A DNA stretch of 64,000 nt, from positions 63,633,211-63,697,210 of the forward strand of contig CM054141.1 in assembly GCA_028751875.1 (NCBI GenBank), in the 5' to 3' direction. Positions 41,682-43,460 of this stretch are shown here, in pieces. The first letter of the stretch is position 1. The number at the start of each line of letters is the position of its first letter. The notes below the pieces were generated by a model. That model was not told the origin of the DNA. It saw only the letters and a program-made list of their open reading frames with translations, and searched no databases. Origin of the DNA: Rapana venosa. Its lineage: Eukaryota > Mollusca > Gastropoda > Neogastropoda > Muricidae. Position numbers and translations under genes: made by a program.

Positions 41682-42639
41682 ACTCACAGACACAGACACA
41701 CACACATTTCATAAAATGCTGTAAACTAGTATGTGTGTGTGTGTGAATGTAAAACCTGATGTGCTTGCAGGTGAAGAAAACCCTGGAACACCTGTACAAA
41801 AGGTGGAGAAACAGCTGTGCGAGGAGGAGAACTTGTTACAGGTGAACACACCTGTTGTGTCTGATACTCCTGTGTTCTCTCTCTTTTTTTAAGTGATGTG
41901 GACATGATCGGTACACTTGTACTTCATATGGTTGTTTTCTGGTACACTTGCACTATGTAGAATCATGCGTATGTCTGGTACGTACATGTAGTATGTGTGT
42001 GTAGTAAGGTGTCAGATCTCCTGGTGATGAATCAGGTGGTGTTTGTGTTAAAATATTAGGTTGTTGTAGTAGTCTTTAATTTTACATCCACCCACATAAA
42101 GTGATGCTGGTATATTAGGTTGTGTGTGTGTGTTAAAGAACATATGATGTGTTAAAATATCAGGTGGTGTTTGTGTGTGTTAAAGATCAGATGGTGTTGC
42201 AGGTGGTGTGTTAGAATATCTGGTGATGTTTGTGTTGAGATATCAGGTGGTGTGTGTGTTAAAATACCAGATGGGCTGTAGGTGGTGTGTGTTAGAATAT
42301 CAGGTGGTGTGTGTGTGTAGTGTGTTTAAAATATCAGTGGTGTGTGAGTTAAAAAATCAGGTGATATGTGTGTAAGAATACCAGATGGAGCTGTAAGTGT
42401 GTGTGTGTGTGTGTGTGTTAAAATACAAGACAGAGCTGTGGGTGGTGTGTGCTAAAATCCTAGGTGGTGTTGTGTTGGTGTTTCAGGTGGTGTGGCACGA
42501 GATGCAGGACATGTTTATCAACCAGTACAAGCACTATGACGACCTGATGAAGAAGTGTTACCCAGACAGTCAGCTCTGCCTGGAATTCACCATCGAGAAC
42601 GTCCTCCAGTACTTCTCCGACATCGCCCAGTCACACTGA
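2312..42639 (+). CDS. EXOC1: EXOC1 gene (exocyst complex component 1, Sec3), 23 coding exons, whole gene span
   Basis: EXOC1/Sec3 is a subunit of the octameric exocyst, which tethers post-Golgi vesicles to the plasma membrane before SNARE fusion. In the known family an N-terminal PH-like domain binds PI(4,5)P2 and Rho-type GTPases, followed by a coiled coil and CATCHR helical bundles. Here exons 1-4 carry the PH-like part ([49 protein letters not shown]). Exons 5-9 carry the helical coiled-coil part and exons 10-23 the C-terminal bundles, ending [18 protein letters not shown]. All junctions have GT/AG with matching phases. Using copy 2 of exons 6-8, the exons sum to 2625 bases (2626 for an intact frame), about 874 residues. 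Oddities: a 4-kb duplication over exons 6-8, a one-base deletion in exon 22, two microexons, and repeat arrays at many splice sites. Identification rests on remembered similarity to the vertebrate protein along its whole length. Confidence 0.95.
2424..2710 (+). repeat. Degenerate minisatellite spanning the exon 1 donor
   Basis: Units of about 28-40 bases of the type TTTGTGCTGTGT + GTAAGTACCATTGACA repeat about seven times. The first unit is the real exon 1 end plus its 5' splice site. The third unit (about 2490-2519) still reads GTGCTGG/GTGTAAATACCATT and so resembles a donor; later units drift. Confidence 0.7.
2737..3652 (+). mobile_element. 5'-truncated LINE insertion with 13-bp target-site duplication
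   Basis: The 13-mer GAGTATATCATGA is found exactly at 2737-2749 and again at 3640-3652, bracketing the insert as a target-site duplication. The insert is the 3' end of a non-LTR retrotransposon and ends in an A-rich/(GAA)n tail (3621-3639). It lies in EXOC1 intron 1, in the gene's own orientation. Confidence 0.88.
2750..3619 (+). pseudogene. LINE ORF2 C-terminal part with PHD-type zinc finger
   Basis: A 289-residue open frame starts inside the reverse-transcriptase thumb ([13 protein letters not shown]). It next has a PHD-like finger at about residues 27-70: C-x2-C (CGVC), C-x2-C (CSKC), W-C-H-x2-C, and a closing C-x2-C (CPCC), a C4HC3 pattern. It ends in the LINE C-terminal region, with [19 protein letters not shown] and [10 protein letters not shown]. 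The palm, fingers and endonuclease are missing through 5' truncation, so it cannot move by itself. The unbroken frame suggests a recent insertion. PHD fingers in this position are known in several invertebrate LINE lineages; the clade is not determined. Confidence 0.85.
3985..4115 (+). CDS. EXOC1: EXOC1 coding exon 2
   Basis: The acceptor TTTTGACAG ends at 3984 and the donor GTGAGA starts at 4116. Entering in phase 1 it reads [20 protein letters not shown] and then [18 protein letters not shown], part of the PH-like domain. Its 131 bases complete the split codon and end in phase 0. Confidence 0.92.
4116..5265 (+). other. EXOC1 intron 2: SINE, (GT)n, otherwise nothing recognised
   Basis: The intron holds the full-length family A SINE (4258-4660), a (GT)n tract at 4745-4790, a T run at 4909-4921, and AT-rich sequence in which I see no gene. 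Confidence 0.8.
4258..4660 (+). mobile_element. tRNA-derived SINE, family A, near full length
   Basis: It begins GCTGGATAGCCTAGTGGTCA (box A-like), and the box B-like region GATTTGAGCC follows about 35 bases later. The body then carries '...GATGTTAACATTAGTACTGAC...' and '...AGTCCTTTGGATGATACTATGAACC...'. It ends with a tail domain reading AAATCTCACCATTGGTAAAT. The same body recurs at 10850, 11982, 23340, 35205, 56910 and, inverted, at 58140. Confidence 0.85.
5266..5361 (+). CDS. EXOC1: EXOC1 coding exon 3
   Basis: The acceptor TTTCAG ends at 5265 and the donor GTAAGT starts at 5362. Its 96 bases (phase 0/0) read [15 protein letters not shown] and then [12 protein letters not shown], matching the strongly conserved 'FDLHFEK.YKW' of Sec3 PH-like domains. 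Confidence 0.95.
5362..6122 (+). other. EXOC1 intron 3, nothing recognised
   Basis: AT-rich sequence. I see no gene or mobile element and no repeat beyond short A/T runs. Confidence 0.6.
6123..6186 (+). CDS. EXOC1: EXOC1 coding exon 4
   Basis: The acceptor TTTGTGCAG ends at 6122 and the donor GTGAGG starts at 6187. It reads [20 protein letters not shown] and ends in phase 1, closing the PH-like domain. Confidence 0.93.
6355..6720 (+). mobile_element. SINE family B, 5'-truncated
   Basis: It enters at the start of the body: 'GTGAATTAAGGGTGGAGATT' then 'ATGATCTCCCAGGTCAAC'. The 3' domain has 'GCAGAAGATCAAATA' and 'GGCATACCCAGCATGCAACC'. I recognise this by eye as a SINE type frequent in gastropod DNA. 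The minus-strand copy at 46220-46385 supplies the tRNA-like head. Confidence 0.75.
7063..7259 (+). CDS. EXOC1: EXOC1 coding exon 5
   Basis: The acceptor TGTCCTCAG ends at 7062 and the donor GTAAGT starts at 7260. Its 197 bases complete the split codon (phase 1 in, phase 0 out). It reads an acidic linker, [20 protein letters not shown], and then helix [20 protein letters not shown]. The donor region CTGGATGGG/GTAAGTGCTT is followed at once by a near copy, TTGGATGGG/TTAGTG. Confidence 0.94.
7400..7522 (+). repeat. Left part of the exon 6 acceptor-like array, split off by a LINE
   Basis: Several units of the type CATTGTTTCAGGCCAATATT occur here in degenerate form (for example at about 7430-7450 and 7500-7520). 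They belong with the array at 10335-10640; the LINE at 7523-about 10320 lies between the two parts. Confidence 0.6.
7529..8569 (-). pseudogene. LINE reverse transcriptase, second half and C-terminal region
   Basis: This open segment has [17 protein letters not shown] (RT motif 4 region) and the catalytic-box variant [10 protein letters not shown], followed by [20 protein letters not shown] and the terminal [10 protein letters not shown]. The catalytic Asp pair is preserved as FADD. It overlaps the previous segment (8545-9420) in a different frame, so the RT is split near 8560 just after IDFKKA. Confidence 0.85.
8545..9420 (-). pseudogene. LINE reverse transcriptase, first half
   Basis: It includes [37 protein letters not shown], and [17 protein letters not shown], the classic RT fingers and palm motifs of non-LTR elements. 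The frame ends shortly after FIDFKKAC, where the expected next Phe-Asp is lost to a frameshift. Confidence 0.85.
9390..10244 (-). pseudogene. LINE endonuclease domain
   Basis: It has the exonuclease-endonuclease-phosphatase signatures [39 protein letters not shown] and GSDHDLVLL. These are the catalytic Asp/Asn and terminal SDH motifs. The first about 60 residues are out of frame here (10080-10244), whereas the duplicate at 13786-14307 reads through this part cleanly and breaks elsewhere. Confidence 0.85.
10335..10640 (+). repeat. Minisatellite of acceptor-like units before EXOC1 exon 6
   Basis: About a dozen units of about 23 bases of the type TGTTTCAGGCCAATATTCAC. The last unit is the true 3' splice site plus the first bases of exon 6 (CAG ends at 10633). 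At least six units retain TTTCAG, so they are potential decoy acceptors. The duplicate lies at 14345-14650. Confidence 0.85.
10634..10759 (+). CDS. EXOC1: EXOC1 exon 6, copy 1
   Basis: 126 bases, phase 0/0, reading [20 protein letters not shown] and then [20 protein letters not shown], with donor GTAAGT at 10760. I see no difference from copy 2 (14643-14768). Only one copy is expected in the protein. Confidence 0.85.
10850..11180 (+). mobile_element. tRNA-derived SINE family A, head missing (copy 1 of duplication)
   Basis: It shares the body '...GGAGTTAACATCAGTACTGAC...AAAGTCCTTTGGATGAAACTG...' and the tail '...CATATGCAAAATCTC...TTGGAGCTCTTG' with the element at 4258, but lacks the tRNA-like head. 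Confidence 0.75.
11405..11590 (+). repeat. GTTGATGGGGAGTT-type repeat abutting the exon 7 acceptor
   Basis: Degenerate units of GATGTTGATGGGGAGTT run to within about 12 bases of the exon 7 acceptor TGTCTGCAG. Unlike the exon 6 array, the units do not contain the AG or the exon edge. The duplicate is at 15415-15598. Confidence 0.75.
11595..11696 (+). pseudogene. EXOC1: EXOC1 exon 7, copy 1, frame-broken
   Basis: Compared with copy 2 (15604-15705) it lacks one G near 11616, giving ATGGAGTGA and an immediate stop, and has one extra T near 11684. The total length is unchanged. It cannot encode the protein as written. Confidence 0.88.
11949..11981 (+). repeat. Poly(G) run of about 32 bases (copy 1)
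   Basis: An uninterrupted G tract lies directly before the SINE at 11982. The corresponding run in copy 2 (15957-15993) is a few bases longer, as expected for homopolymer length error or slippage. Confidence 0.95.
11982..12372 (+). mobile_element. tRNA-derived SINE family A, full length (copy 1 of duplication)
   Basis: The head reads ATGATAGCCTAGTGGTTGGA (box A-like) and GGGGTTCGCCCC (box B-like), followed by the family body and the tail '...CATATGTAAAATCTGACCAT'. It is preceded by the poly(G) run. Confidence 0.85.
12499..12630 (+). pseudogene. EXOC1: EXOC1 exon 8, copy 1, one base short
   Basis: It reads [18 protein letters not shown] to NADIHP and then GTGAGT. It has one C fewer than copy 2 just before the donor, so it would end in phase 0, whereas exon 9 needs phase 1. 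It is therefore out of phase with the downstream gene. Confidence 0.85.
12780..13345 (+). repeat. Minisatellite TGTGACTGAGTATGTGTGTTA-type (copy 1)
   Basis: Alternating units of TGTGTGACTGAGTATGTGTG and TCTGTGGTTGAGTATGTGTG, with TTAGTATTGGTG or TTACTTTCAATG between them, recur about 8-9 times. The duplicate is 16800-17365. Confidence 0.9.
13548..14325 (-). pseudogene. LINE endonuclease fragment (copy 2)
   Basis: Minus-strand reading from about 14307 gives [30 protein letters not shown] and [13 protein letters not shown] in one frame. It shifts near 13847, where copy 1 has one more G, and then continues with [16 protein letters not shown] and GSDHDLVLL. Each copy is thus broken where the other is intact. 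Confidence 0.85.
14345..14650 (+). repeat. Acceptor-like minisatellite before exon 6 (copy 2)
   Basis: Same array as 10335-10640, ending in the true TTTCAG acceptor at 14642. Confidence 0.85.
14643..14768 (+). CDS. EXOC1: EXOC1 coding exon 6 (copy 2)
   Basis: 126 bases, phase 0/0, reading [20 protein letters not shown] to NSYDQILA. The donor GTAAGT starts at 14769. It matches the known Sec3 stretch with 'QV..LM.LLDE'. Confidence 0.93.
14859..15189 (+). mobile_element. SINE family A, headless (copy 2 of duplication)
   Basis: Duplicate of the element at 10850-11180. Confidence 0.75.
15604..15705 (+). CDS. EXOC1: EXOC1 coding exon 7 (copy 2)
   Basis: 102 bases, phase 0/0, reading [18 protein letters not shown] and then [15 protein letters not shown]. 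The acceptor TCTGCAG ends at 15603 and the donor GTAATA starts at 15706. It corresponds to the coiled-coil part of Sec3. Confidence 0.93.
15957..15993 (+). repeat. Poly(G) run of about 36 bases (copy 2)
   Basis: Same position relative to the SINE as in copy 1. Confidence 0.95.
15994..16384 (+). mobile_element. SINE family A, full length (copy 2 of duplication)
   Basis: Duplicate of 11982-12372, with box A-like TAGCCTAGTGG and box B-like GGTTCGCCCC. Confidence 0.85.
16513..16645 (+). CDS. EXOC1: EXOC1 coding exon 8 (copy 2)
   Basis: 133 bases: [18 protein letters not shown], then [16 protein letters not shown] plus one base (phase 1), donor GTGAGT. Joined to exon 9 the split codon gives Ser and the spacing to the vertebrate protein is exact. 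This decides that copy 2 carries the correct length. Confidence 0.93.
16800..17365 (+). repeat. Minisatellite TGTGACTGAGTATGTGTGTTA-type (copy 2)
   Basis: Same array as 12780-13345. Confidence 0.9.
17420..17713 (+). repeat. 60-75-base repeat before the EXOC1 exon 9 acceptor
   Basis: About four units of the type TGTTTTCTGTCTGTGGTCA + GTGCTAGAGTTG + TTTATTGTTTTTATGGG. The last partial unit is the splice junction itself: CTGTCTGACCTGGCAG followed by CTATGCTGAAGTTG. The similarity is moderate. Confidence 0.65.
17714..17823 (+). CDS. EXOC1: EXOC1 coding exon 9
   Basis: It enters in phase 1 (two bases complete the codon) and reads [18 protein letters not shown], then [16 protein letters not shown], ending in phase 0 at GTCAGC. 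It is the first exon after the duplicated block. Confidence 0.93.
17850..17922 (+). repeat. (GT)n microsatellite
   Basis: An almost pure GT tract just downstream of the exon 9 donor. Confidence 0.95.
18000..18930 (+). repeat. Minisatellite in EXOC1 intron 9
   Basis: Units of about 50 bases (GTTTACCAGATCC...TTGTAAACACTGCAGTG) pass into units of about 110 bases (GTTTACCAGATGGGTACTG ... GATAAACACTGGAAAAG ... TAGGGTGTTG), about 14 units in all. Each holds a short inverted element around GTAAACACTGCAGTGTTTA. Confidence 0.9.
19110..19300 (+). repeat. Degenerate tandem repeat around GATTGATNNNGGATTGATCT
   Basis: Three to four imperfect units including ACCAGAGCTGACACAATGAT and similar words. There is no coding signal. 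The rest of the intron to 20495 shows nothing recognisable. Confidence 0.6.
20496..20748 (+). CDS. EXOC1: EXOC1 coding exon 10
   Basis: 253 bases, the longest exon. The acceptor TTCACGCAG ends at 20495 and the donor GTAAGT starts at 20749. It reads [20 protein letters not shown], then [19 protein letters not shown] and [19 protein letters not shown], ending in phase 1. It matches the start of the Sec3 C-terminal helical region ('YA.L..WLK'). Confidence 0.94.
20749..23031 (+). other. EXOC1 intron 10: one short dispersed repeat, (GT)n, otherwise nothing recognised
   Basis: It holds the (AAT)n element at 20943-21030, a T/A homopolymer stretch at 21165-21195, a GT tract at 22795-22870 and AT-rich sequence with no support for a gene. 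Confidence 0.75.
20943..21030 (+). mobile_element. Short (AAT)n-headed dispersed element
   Basis: AATAATAATAATG is followed by TTTATATAGCGCTGAATCTT and CAAATCAAAGCGCTTATA. The same element is at 45364-45435 (plus) and 48700-48772 (minus). The shared word TATATAGCGC ... AAAGCGCTT is recognisable by eye as a common SINE tail in marine invertebrates. Confidence 0.65.
23032..23174 (+). CDS. EXOC1: EXOC1 coding exon 11
   Basis: The acceptor GTGTCACCAG ends at 23031. It enters in phase 1 and reads a serine-rich linker, [20 protein letters not shown], then [20 protein letters not shown] and ARNVFDQ. It corresponds to the variable Ser-rich loop of Sec3. Two further GGTAA donor-like sites follow the real donor at 33- and 32-base spacing. 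Confidence 0.92.
23165..23258 (+). repeat. Three donor-like units at the exon 11 5' splice site
   Basis: The true donor (GACCAG/GTAACTC) at 23175 is followed by CTAG/GTAATCC at 23208 and ACAAG/GTAACTCCC at 23240, in a loose unit of about 33 bases. Confidence 0.6.
23340..23600 (+). mobile_element. SINE family A, 5'-truncated
   Basis: It enters at GATGAAACCATAAACTGAGG and runs through GCATGCACGGCGGTGTCATG to the tail CGCATACGCAAACATCTCAC. Confidence 0.8.
23747..23866 (+). CDS. EXOC1: EXOC1 coding exon 12
   Basis: 120 bases, phase 0/0: [19 protein letters not shown], then [20 protein letters not shown]. It matches the conserved 'VL.ELE..C.AEQDF...FF' of Sec3. The donor GTAACC starts at 23867. 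Confidence 0.95.
24467..24525 (+). CDS. EXOC1: EXOC1 coding exon 13, with a CAGCAG tandem acceptor
   Basis: It reads (Q)[19 protein letters not shown], ending with two bases of a split codon before GTATGT. The acceptor is TTTGCCAGCAG, so the exon may start at 24467 or three bases later at 24470. This acidic stretch lies in a variable region of Sec3, so the call rests on phase, splice sites and continuity with exon 14. A (GATGGTG)n-type repeat (24395-24450) abuts the acceptor. Confidence 0.78.
27080..27145 (+). repeat. (GA)n microsatellite
   Basis: About 33 uninterrupted GA dinucleotides. Confidence 0.97.
27290..27575 (+). mobile_element. tRNA-derived SINE, family C
   Basis: The head has GTGGTTTAGGCGGTCAACTC (box A-like) and GGGTTCGATCCCCGC (box B-like). 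The core is CCTTGGGAAAGACACTTTAC and CTCCACCCAGGTGTACAAG. The head closely resembles a leucine- or serine-type tRNA with a long variable region, but the sequence does not fold as a complete tRNA and continues into the SINE core, so it is not called as a tRNA gene. Confidence 0.85.
27960..29110 (+). repeat. G/T-rich degenerate minisatellite
   Basis: Irregular units around GGGTCACTGTGTGTGCATGG and GGTTGTCTGTGTGGGG repeat for over 1 kb with strong strand asymmetry (almost no A or C). The long open frames on both strands here are by-products of this composition. Confidence 0.85.
29120..29515. other. Homopolymer-rich stretch, possible low-quality consensus
   Basis: Frequent runs of 5-11 identical bases (A, C, G and T alike) with no period and no resemblance to other sequence in the window. 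This is how an error-laden consensus at a read end tends to look. Confidence 0.5.
29640..30540 (+). repeat. (GT)n / GGGTATATATCTGTGTGT minisatellite
   Basis: Units of 24-34 bases, TTTGGGTATATATCTGTGTG with variable GT length, recur about 20 times. A higher-order block closed by GGGAGGAAATAGATGTGTG repeats about six times. Confidence 0.93.
30636..30934 (+). repeat. 151-base tandem duplication
   Basis: ATGTTTCTGTGGATATGTG ... CATAAAGTATTCA occurs at 30636 and again at 30787 with few changes. Confidence 0.9.
32510..32533 (+). CDS. EXOC1: EXOC1 coding exon 14 (24-base microexon)
   Basis: The acceptor TTTTCACCAG ends at 32509 and the donor GTGAGT starts at 32534. It completes a Glu codon from exon 13, encodes RQINDEV and gives two bases of the next Arg. 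The resulting '...EV RQMM...' joins exon 15 in the conserved 'RQMM' motif of Sec3, which supports this very short exon. Confidence 0.85.
32560..32700 (+). repeat. (GT)n-rich microsatellite in intron 14
   Basis: GT dinucleotides interrupted by GC and a short GAGAGA run, starting 30 bases after the exon 14 donor. Confidence 0.9.
32931..33011 (+). CDS. EXOC1: EXOC1 coding exon 15
   Basis: The acceptor GGTGTTACAG ends at 32930 and the donor GTAAGA starts at 33012. It reads [20 protein letters not shown] and AERQDG and ends with two bases of a Met codon. Confidence 0.92.
33020..33320 (+). repeat. (GT)n microsatellite in intron 15
   Basis: Long imperfect GT tract beginning about 12 bases after the exon 15 donor. 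Confidence 0.95.
33534..33995 (+). repeat. 39-base minisatellite before EXOC1 exon 16, about 12 copies
   Basis: Units read TTTAGAATTCTAGTTGTCTT + TAGCTCAGGTAGACCATCA. The part TAGCTCAG/GTAGACCATCAT resembles the true junction TGAACAG/GTACACCATGTA at 34036/34037 (about 9 of 12 matching after the AG). The period is a multiple of three, which explains a long spurious open frame on the other strand. Confidence 0.93.
34037..34163 (+). CDS. EXOC1: EXOC1 coding exon 16
   Basis: It enters with one base completing Met and reads [18 protein letters not shown], then [18 protein letters not shown] and DKCI, phase 0 out (GTGAGT). It matches the Sec3 'LYMLV.MS.HV' and 'VKR.FDKCI' motifs exactly. Confidence 0.95.
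34308..34352 (+). repeat. Short dispersed repeat (TTTTACATCTG...GTATTAGAC)
   Basis: TTCAATTTTACATCTG...TAAGTGGTATTAGACATG is also found at 46787-46838 (TTCGATTTTACGTCTG...CAGTGATATTAGACG), with weaker relatives at 42065 and, inverted, around 59030 and 59070. Confidence 0.55.
34919..35002 (+). CDS. EXOC1: EXOC1 coding exon 17
   Basis: 84 bases, phase 0/0: [19 protein letters not shown], then IISFVHQFE. It matches the Sec3 'VK.SKK...GI..FV..FE' motif. The acceptor TTTGTGCAG ends at 34918 and the donor GTCAGA starts at 35003. Confidence 0.95.
35015..35107 (+). repeat. GT/ATGCAT microsatellite after exon 17
   Basis: TGTGTGTATGCATGCATATG-type units. Confidence 0.9.
35105..36301 (+). repeat. 80-90-base minisatellite before EXOC1 exon 18, about 12 copies
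   Basis: Units run CTGTGTTGTGTCTGGTCAATATTTCATCAATATTG... with CCATGACTTGAGTTGTGTG and TTCCCATCATTATCAAAGAC. The segment GGTCAATATTTCATCAA resembles the true junction GGTCAG/GATTTCACGAA at 36301/36302 (about 13 of 18). One unit (about 35791) and the first one (35105) keep an AG at this place. A SINE fragment (35205-35282) is inserted near the left end. Confidence 0.9.
35205..35282 (+). mobile_element. SINE family A, 3' end fragment
   Basis: GTTGCATACGCAAAATCTCA then CTCAGCTCTAGCGGAGGA, as in the tails at 4258 and 23340. Confidence 0.7.
36302..36455 (+). CDS. EXOC1: EXOC1 coding exon 18
   Basis: It reads [39 protein letters not shown] and [12 protein letters not shown] plus one base. It matches the Sec3 'F..LAE.IF......R.DLDKAY..' and 'QKTPR.VV.M' motifs. 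The donor GTGAGG starts at 36456. Confidence 0.96.
36478..36680 (+). repeat. (GT)n-rich tract after exon 18
   Basis: GT dinucleotides with GTT and GGT interruptions. A complementary pure (CA)n follows at 36900-37030 in the same intron. Confidence 0.93.
36900..37030 (+). repeat. (CA)n microsatellite in intron 18
   Basis: About 60 CA units with few interruptions. Together with the (GT)n at 36478-36680 it could form a hairpin in the pre-mRNA across the intron. Confidence 0.95.
37094..37114 (+). CDS. EXOC1: EXOC1 coding exon 19 (21-base microexon)
   Basis: The acceptor TGTTTCAG ends at 37093 and the donor GTGAGT starts at 37115. With the single base from exon 18 it encodes ENFHRMF plus one base, the conserved 'MENFH..F' of Sec3. 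Confidence 0.92.
37405..37690 (+). mobile_element. SINE family D with tRNA-like head and 5S-rRNA-like segment
   Basis: It starts GGGATAGCTCAGTGGTCAGA (tRNA-like box A), followed by GTTAAGCAGCGTCGAGTGAG and ACTTGGATGGGTGACCG. The latter two resemble the internal control region of 5S rRNA. The 3' body has CCCCCAGTTCACCCAGCTG and GGTACCTGCCCTCTTTAGG. A partial second copy follows at 37725-37905 and an inverted copy lies at 47325-47565. Confidence 0.8.
37725..37905 (+). mobile_element. SINE family D, 3' partial copy
   Basis: GGCTTCAGTACATGTTCCCC...CAGCTGTAAATGGGTAG-like body and ...CTCGCCCCTATAAAACAAGG tail, lacking the head. It stands in tandem with the preceding copy. Confidence 0.75.
37906..39068 (+). 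other. Remainder of EXOC1 intron 19
   Basis: It contains two loose repeats of GATTGGTGT...CTCCCA (38125-38260), an (AAG)n-rich stretch (38928-38990) and AT-rich sequence. I see no gene. Confidence 0.6.
39069..39193 (+). CDS. EXOC1: EXOC1 coding exon 20 (alternative acceptor 33 bases upstream)
   Basis: From the acceptor GGTGGCAG (ends 39068) it reads [36 protein letters not shown] and PLEKLH. This aligns without gap to the known family ('...F.TLSRLK...LE..KKEAKQKY'). An upstream acceptor, TTTTTGCAG ending at 39035, is also in frame and would add 11 residues ([11 protein letters not shown]). The donor GTATGT starts at 39194. Confidence 0.92.
39240..39415 (+). repeat. (GT)n / AGAGAG tract after exon 20
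   Basis: GT dinucleotides, GTGAAGTTTGTGT units and AGAGAG blocks. Confidence 0.9.
39430..39565 (-). mobile_element. SINE family A variant tail, fragment
   Basis: GGAATAAGCACTCATGTGCT, then CGGTTTTGTAAATTTTGTCA and ATGGCCTACTCTTTTGAAGA. The same tail is at 48425-48640 and 51570-51685. It differs from the tail of the 4258 copy, so two subfamilies are present. Confidence 0.7.
39630..40467 (+). repeat. 45/48-base minisatellite before EXOC1 exon 21, about 17-18 copies
   Basis: Units run GTGTGTGTGACAGATGTAGC + GGTCATTGACGTCATGTGAC + TGGTGGT(GGT). Every unit keeps TGTGTGACAG/AT, the same word as the true acceptor GTGTGACAG/AT at 40467/40468, so up to 17 decoy acceptors precede the exon. The GGT insertion alternates 45- and 48-base units; both are multiples of three, hence long spurious open frames on the minus strand. 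Confidence 0.95.
40468..40590 (+). CDS. EXOC1: EXOC1 coding exon 21
   Basis: 123 bases, phase 0/0: [20 protein letters not shown], then [19 protein letters not shown] and KE. It matches the Sec3 'FFEGVE..VA.G' and '[19 protein letters not shown]' motifs. The donor GTGGGT starts at 40591. Confidence 0.96.
40574..40850 (+). repeat. Donor-like repeats after EXOC1 exon 21
   Basis: The exon end plus donor (CCCCGGCAAAGAG/GTGGGT) is followed by similar GAG/GT sites at 40675 (CCCCGGCAAAGAG/GTGGGT, identical over 19 bases), 40737, 40795 and 40827, spaced 32-84 bases. TTTACCCATAA-like words lie between them. Confidence 0.88.
40851..41770 (+). other. Remainder of EXOC1 intron 21
   Basis: It contains further weak ACCCCTAA/GGTGG words to 41060, AT-rich sequence, and (CA)n with CAGGCACACAC units plus (CT)n at 41515-41705. 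I see no gene. Confidence 0.7.
41515..41705 (+). repeat. (CA)n/(CT)n compound microsatellite
   Basis: CACACACAGGCACACACAC units, then a (CT)n block and CA again. Confidence 0.95.
41771..41841 (+). CDS. EXOC1: EXOC1 coding exon 22, one base missing
   Basis: The acceptor GTGCTTGCAG ends at 41770 and the donor GTGAAC starts at 41842. It begins [10 protein letters not shown] and, after a shift, gives [13 protein letters not shown], both matching Sec3. The exon is 71 bases where 72 are needed: an A run (AAAA at about 41798-41801) lacks one A. As written the frame is broken here. Because the flanking residues are perfectly conserved, an assembly error is more likely than a real mutation. Confidence 0.92.
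42020..42486 (+). repeat. Acceptor-like repeats before EXOC1 exon 23
   Basis: Units of 28-50 bases: TATCAG/GTGGTGTGTGTGTT + AAAA, about ten copies. They resemble the true junction TTTCAG/GTGGTGTGG at 42486/42487, with the first eight exon bases identical in several units. Confidence 0.88.
42487..42639 (+). CDS. EXOC1: EXOC1 coding exon 23 (C-terminus and stop)
   Basis: It reads [38 protein letters not shown] and [12 protein letters not shown], then TGA. The ending '...IAQSH' equals the known vertebrate C-terminus. Confidence 0.97.
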   Translation: MVWHEMQDMFINQYKHYDDLMKKCYPDSQLCLEFTIENVLQYFSDIAQSH

Positions 42640-43460
42640 CTCCCACCATCCTCCCCCTGCAGTCTTCATCCAGTGATCATGCTGATTCATGGCGACAGTT
42701 CTCCGGCACACGTCAAAGCTACTCCTCAGTTGTGGACCAGCTCTTTGCCTGTGGTGAAGAGCTTCTGCAGTTGACGCTGCCTGAGAGCAGCAGGCCTGTC
42801 CAGCAACCCCCAGGAGTGGAATGTCTGCTACTTGTTTTTGATCCTGTTGTTATTCTCCTTCATAGAGAACCTATAGTGTAGCTGAGTATTCTGGAGTGAC
42901 TGAATCGTGTTGTAAATGGAAAAAGAGCCAGCAAACAAGATGGGTACAGATCCCTGTTTTGTGAGCATTTTGGTTCCTGAATGTGTGGTTAAAGAGACAT
43001 TGTGATGGAATTTGAAGTTACCATAAAGGTTGTTGGAGACTTTTGTTATTATTTGCTGATTTGGAGAATCAGAAGACTGGTAGCTTGATTCAGAAACTGT
43101 GTGCTATTTATCAGGCCTTTCATCAGTTTTTATGTCATAAACAGAACTAGGTTTATGATGTGTAATTCAGTTTGCAATAGTGTATTCAGTTCCTAGTCAC
43201 CGATACTAATTGCTGATGTAACTTAATTTTTCAGTAAGCTGCCATGTAAATGTGTGTGCTTCAGTGTGAGTGTACATGCATATTAGAGTGTATGCATGTA
43301 TGTGTGAGTGTGTGATGCATTTGCATGTGTGTGTGAACTTGATGATGCAAGTATGTACATATTTATTCTGGCTTATATATATTTTATATGTTTTGTATTG
43401 TTCACAAGCTCGTTCCAGGAAATAGAGGAAAATAAATTGCACTTCCAGGCAAGGGGATTT
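42640..43460 (+). other. EXOC1: EXOC1 3' UTR (probable)
   Basis: Non-coding sequence follows the stop codon. The first canonical AATAAA is at 43431-43436, so the short form of the 3' UTR would be about 800 bases. A second AATAAA lies at 44786-44791. Inference only. Confidence 0.5.
43431..43436 (+). terminator. EXOC1: Candidate EXOC1 polyadenylation signal
   Basis: First canonical AATAAA after the EXOC1 stop codon. Confidence 0.5.
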
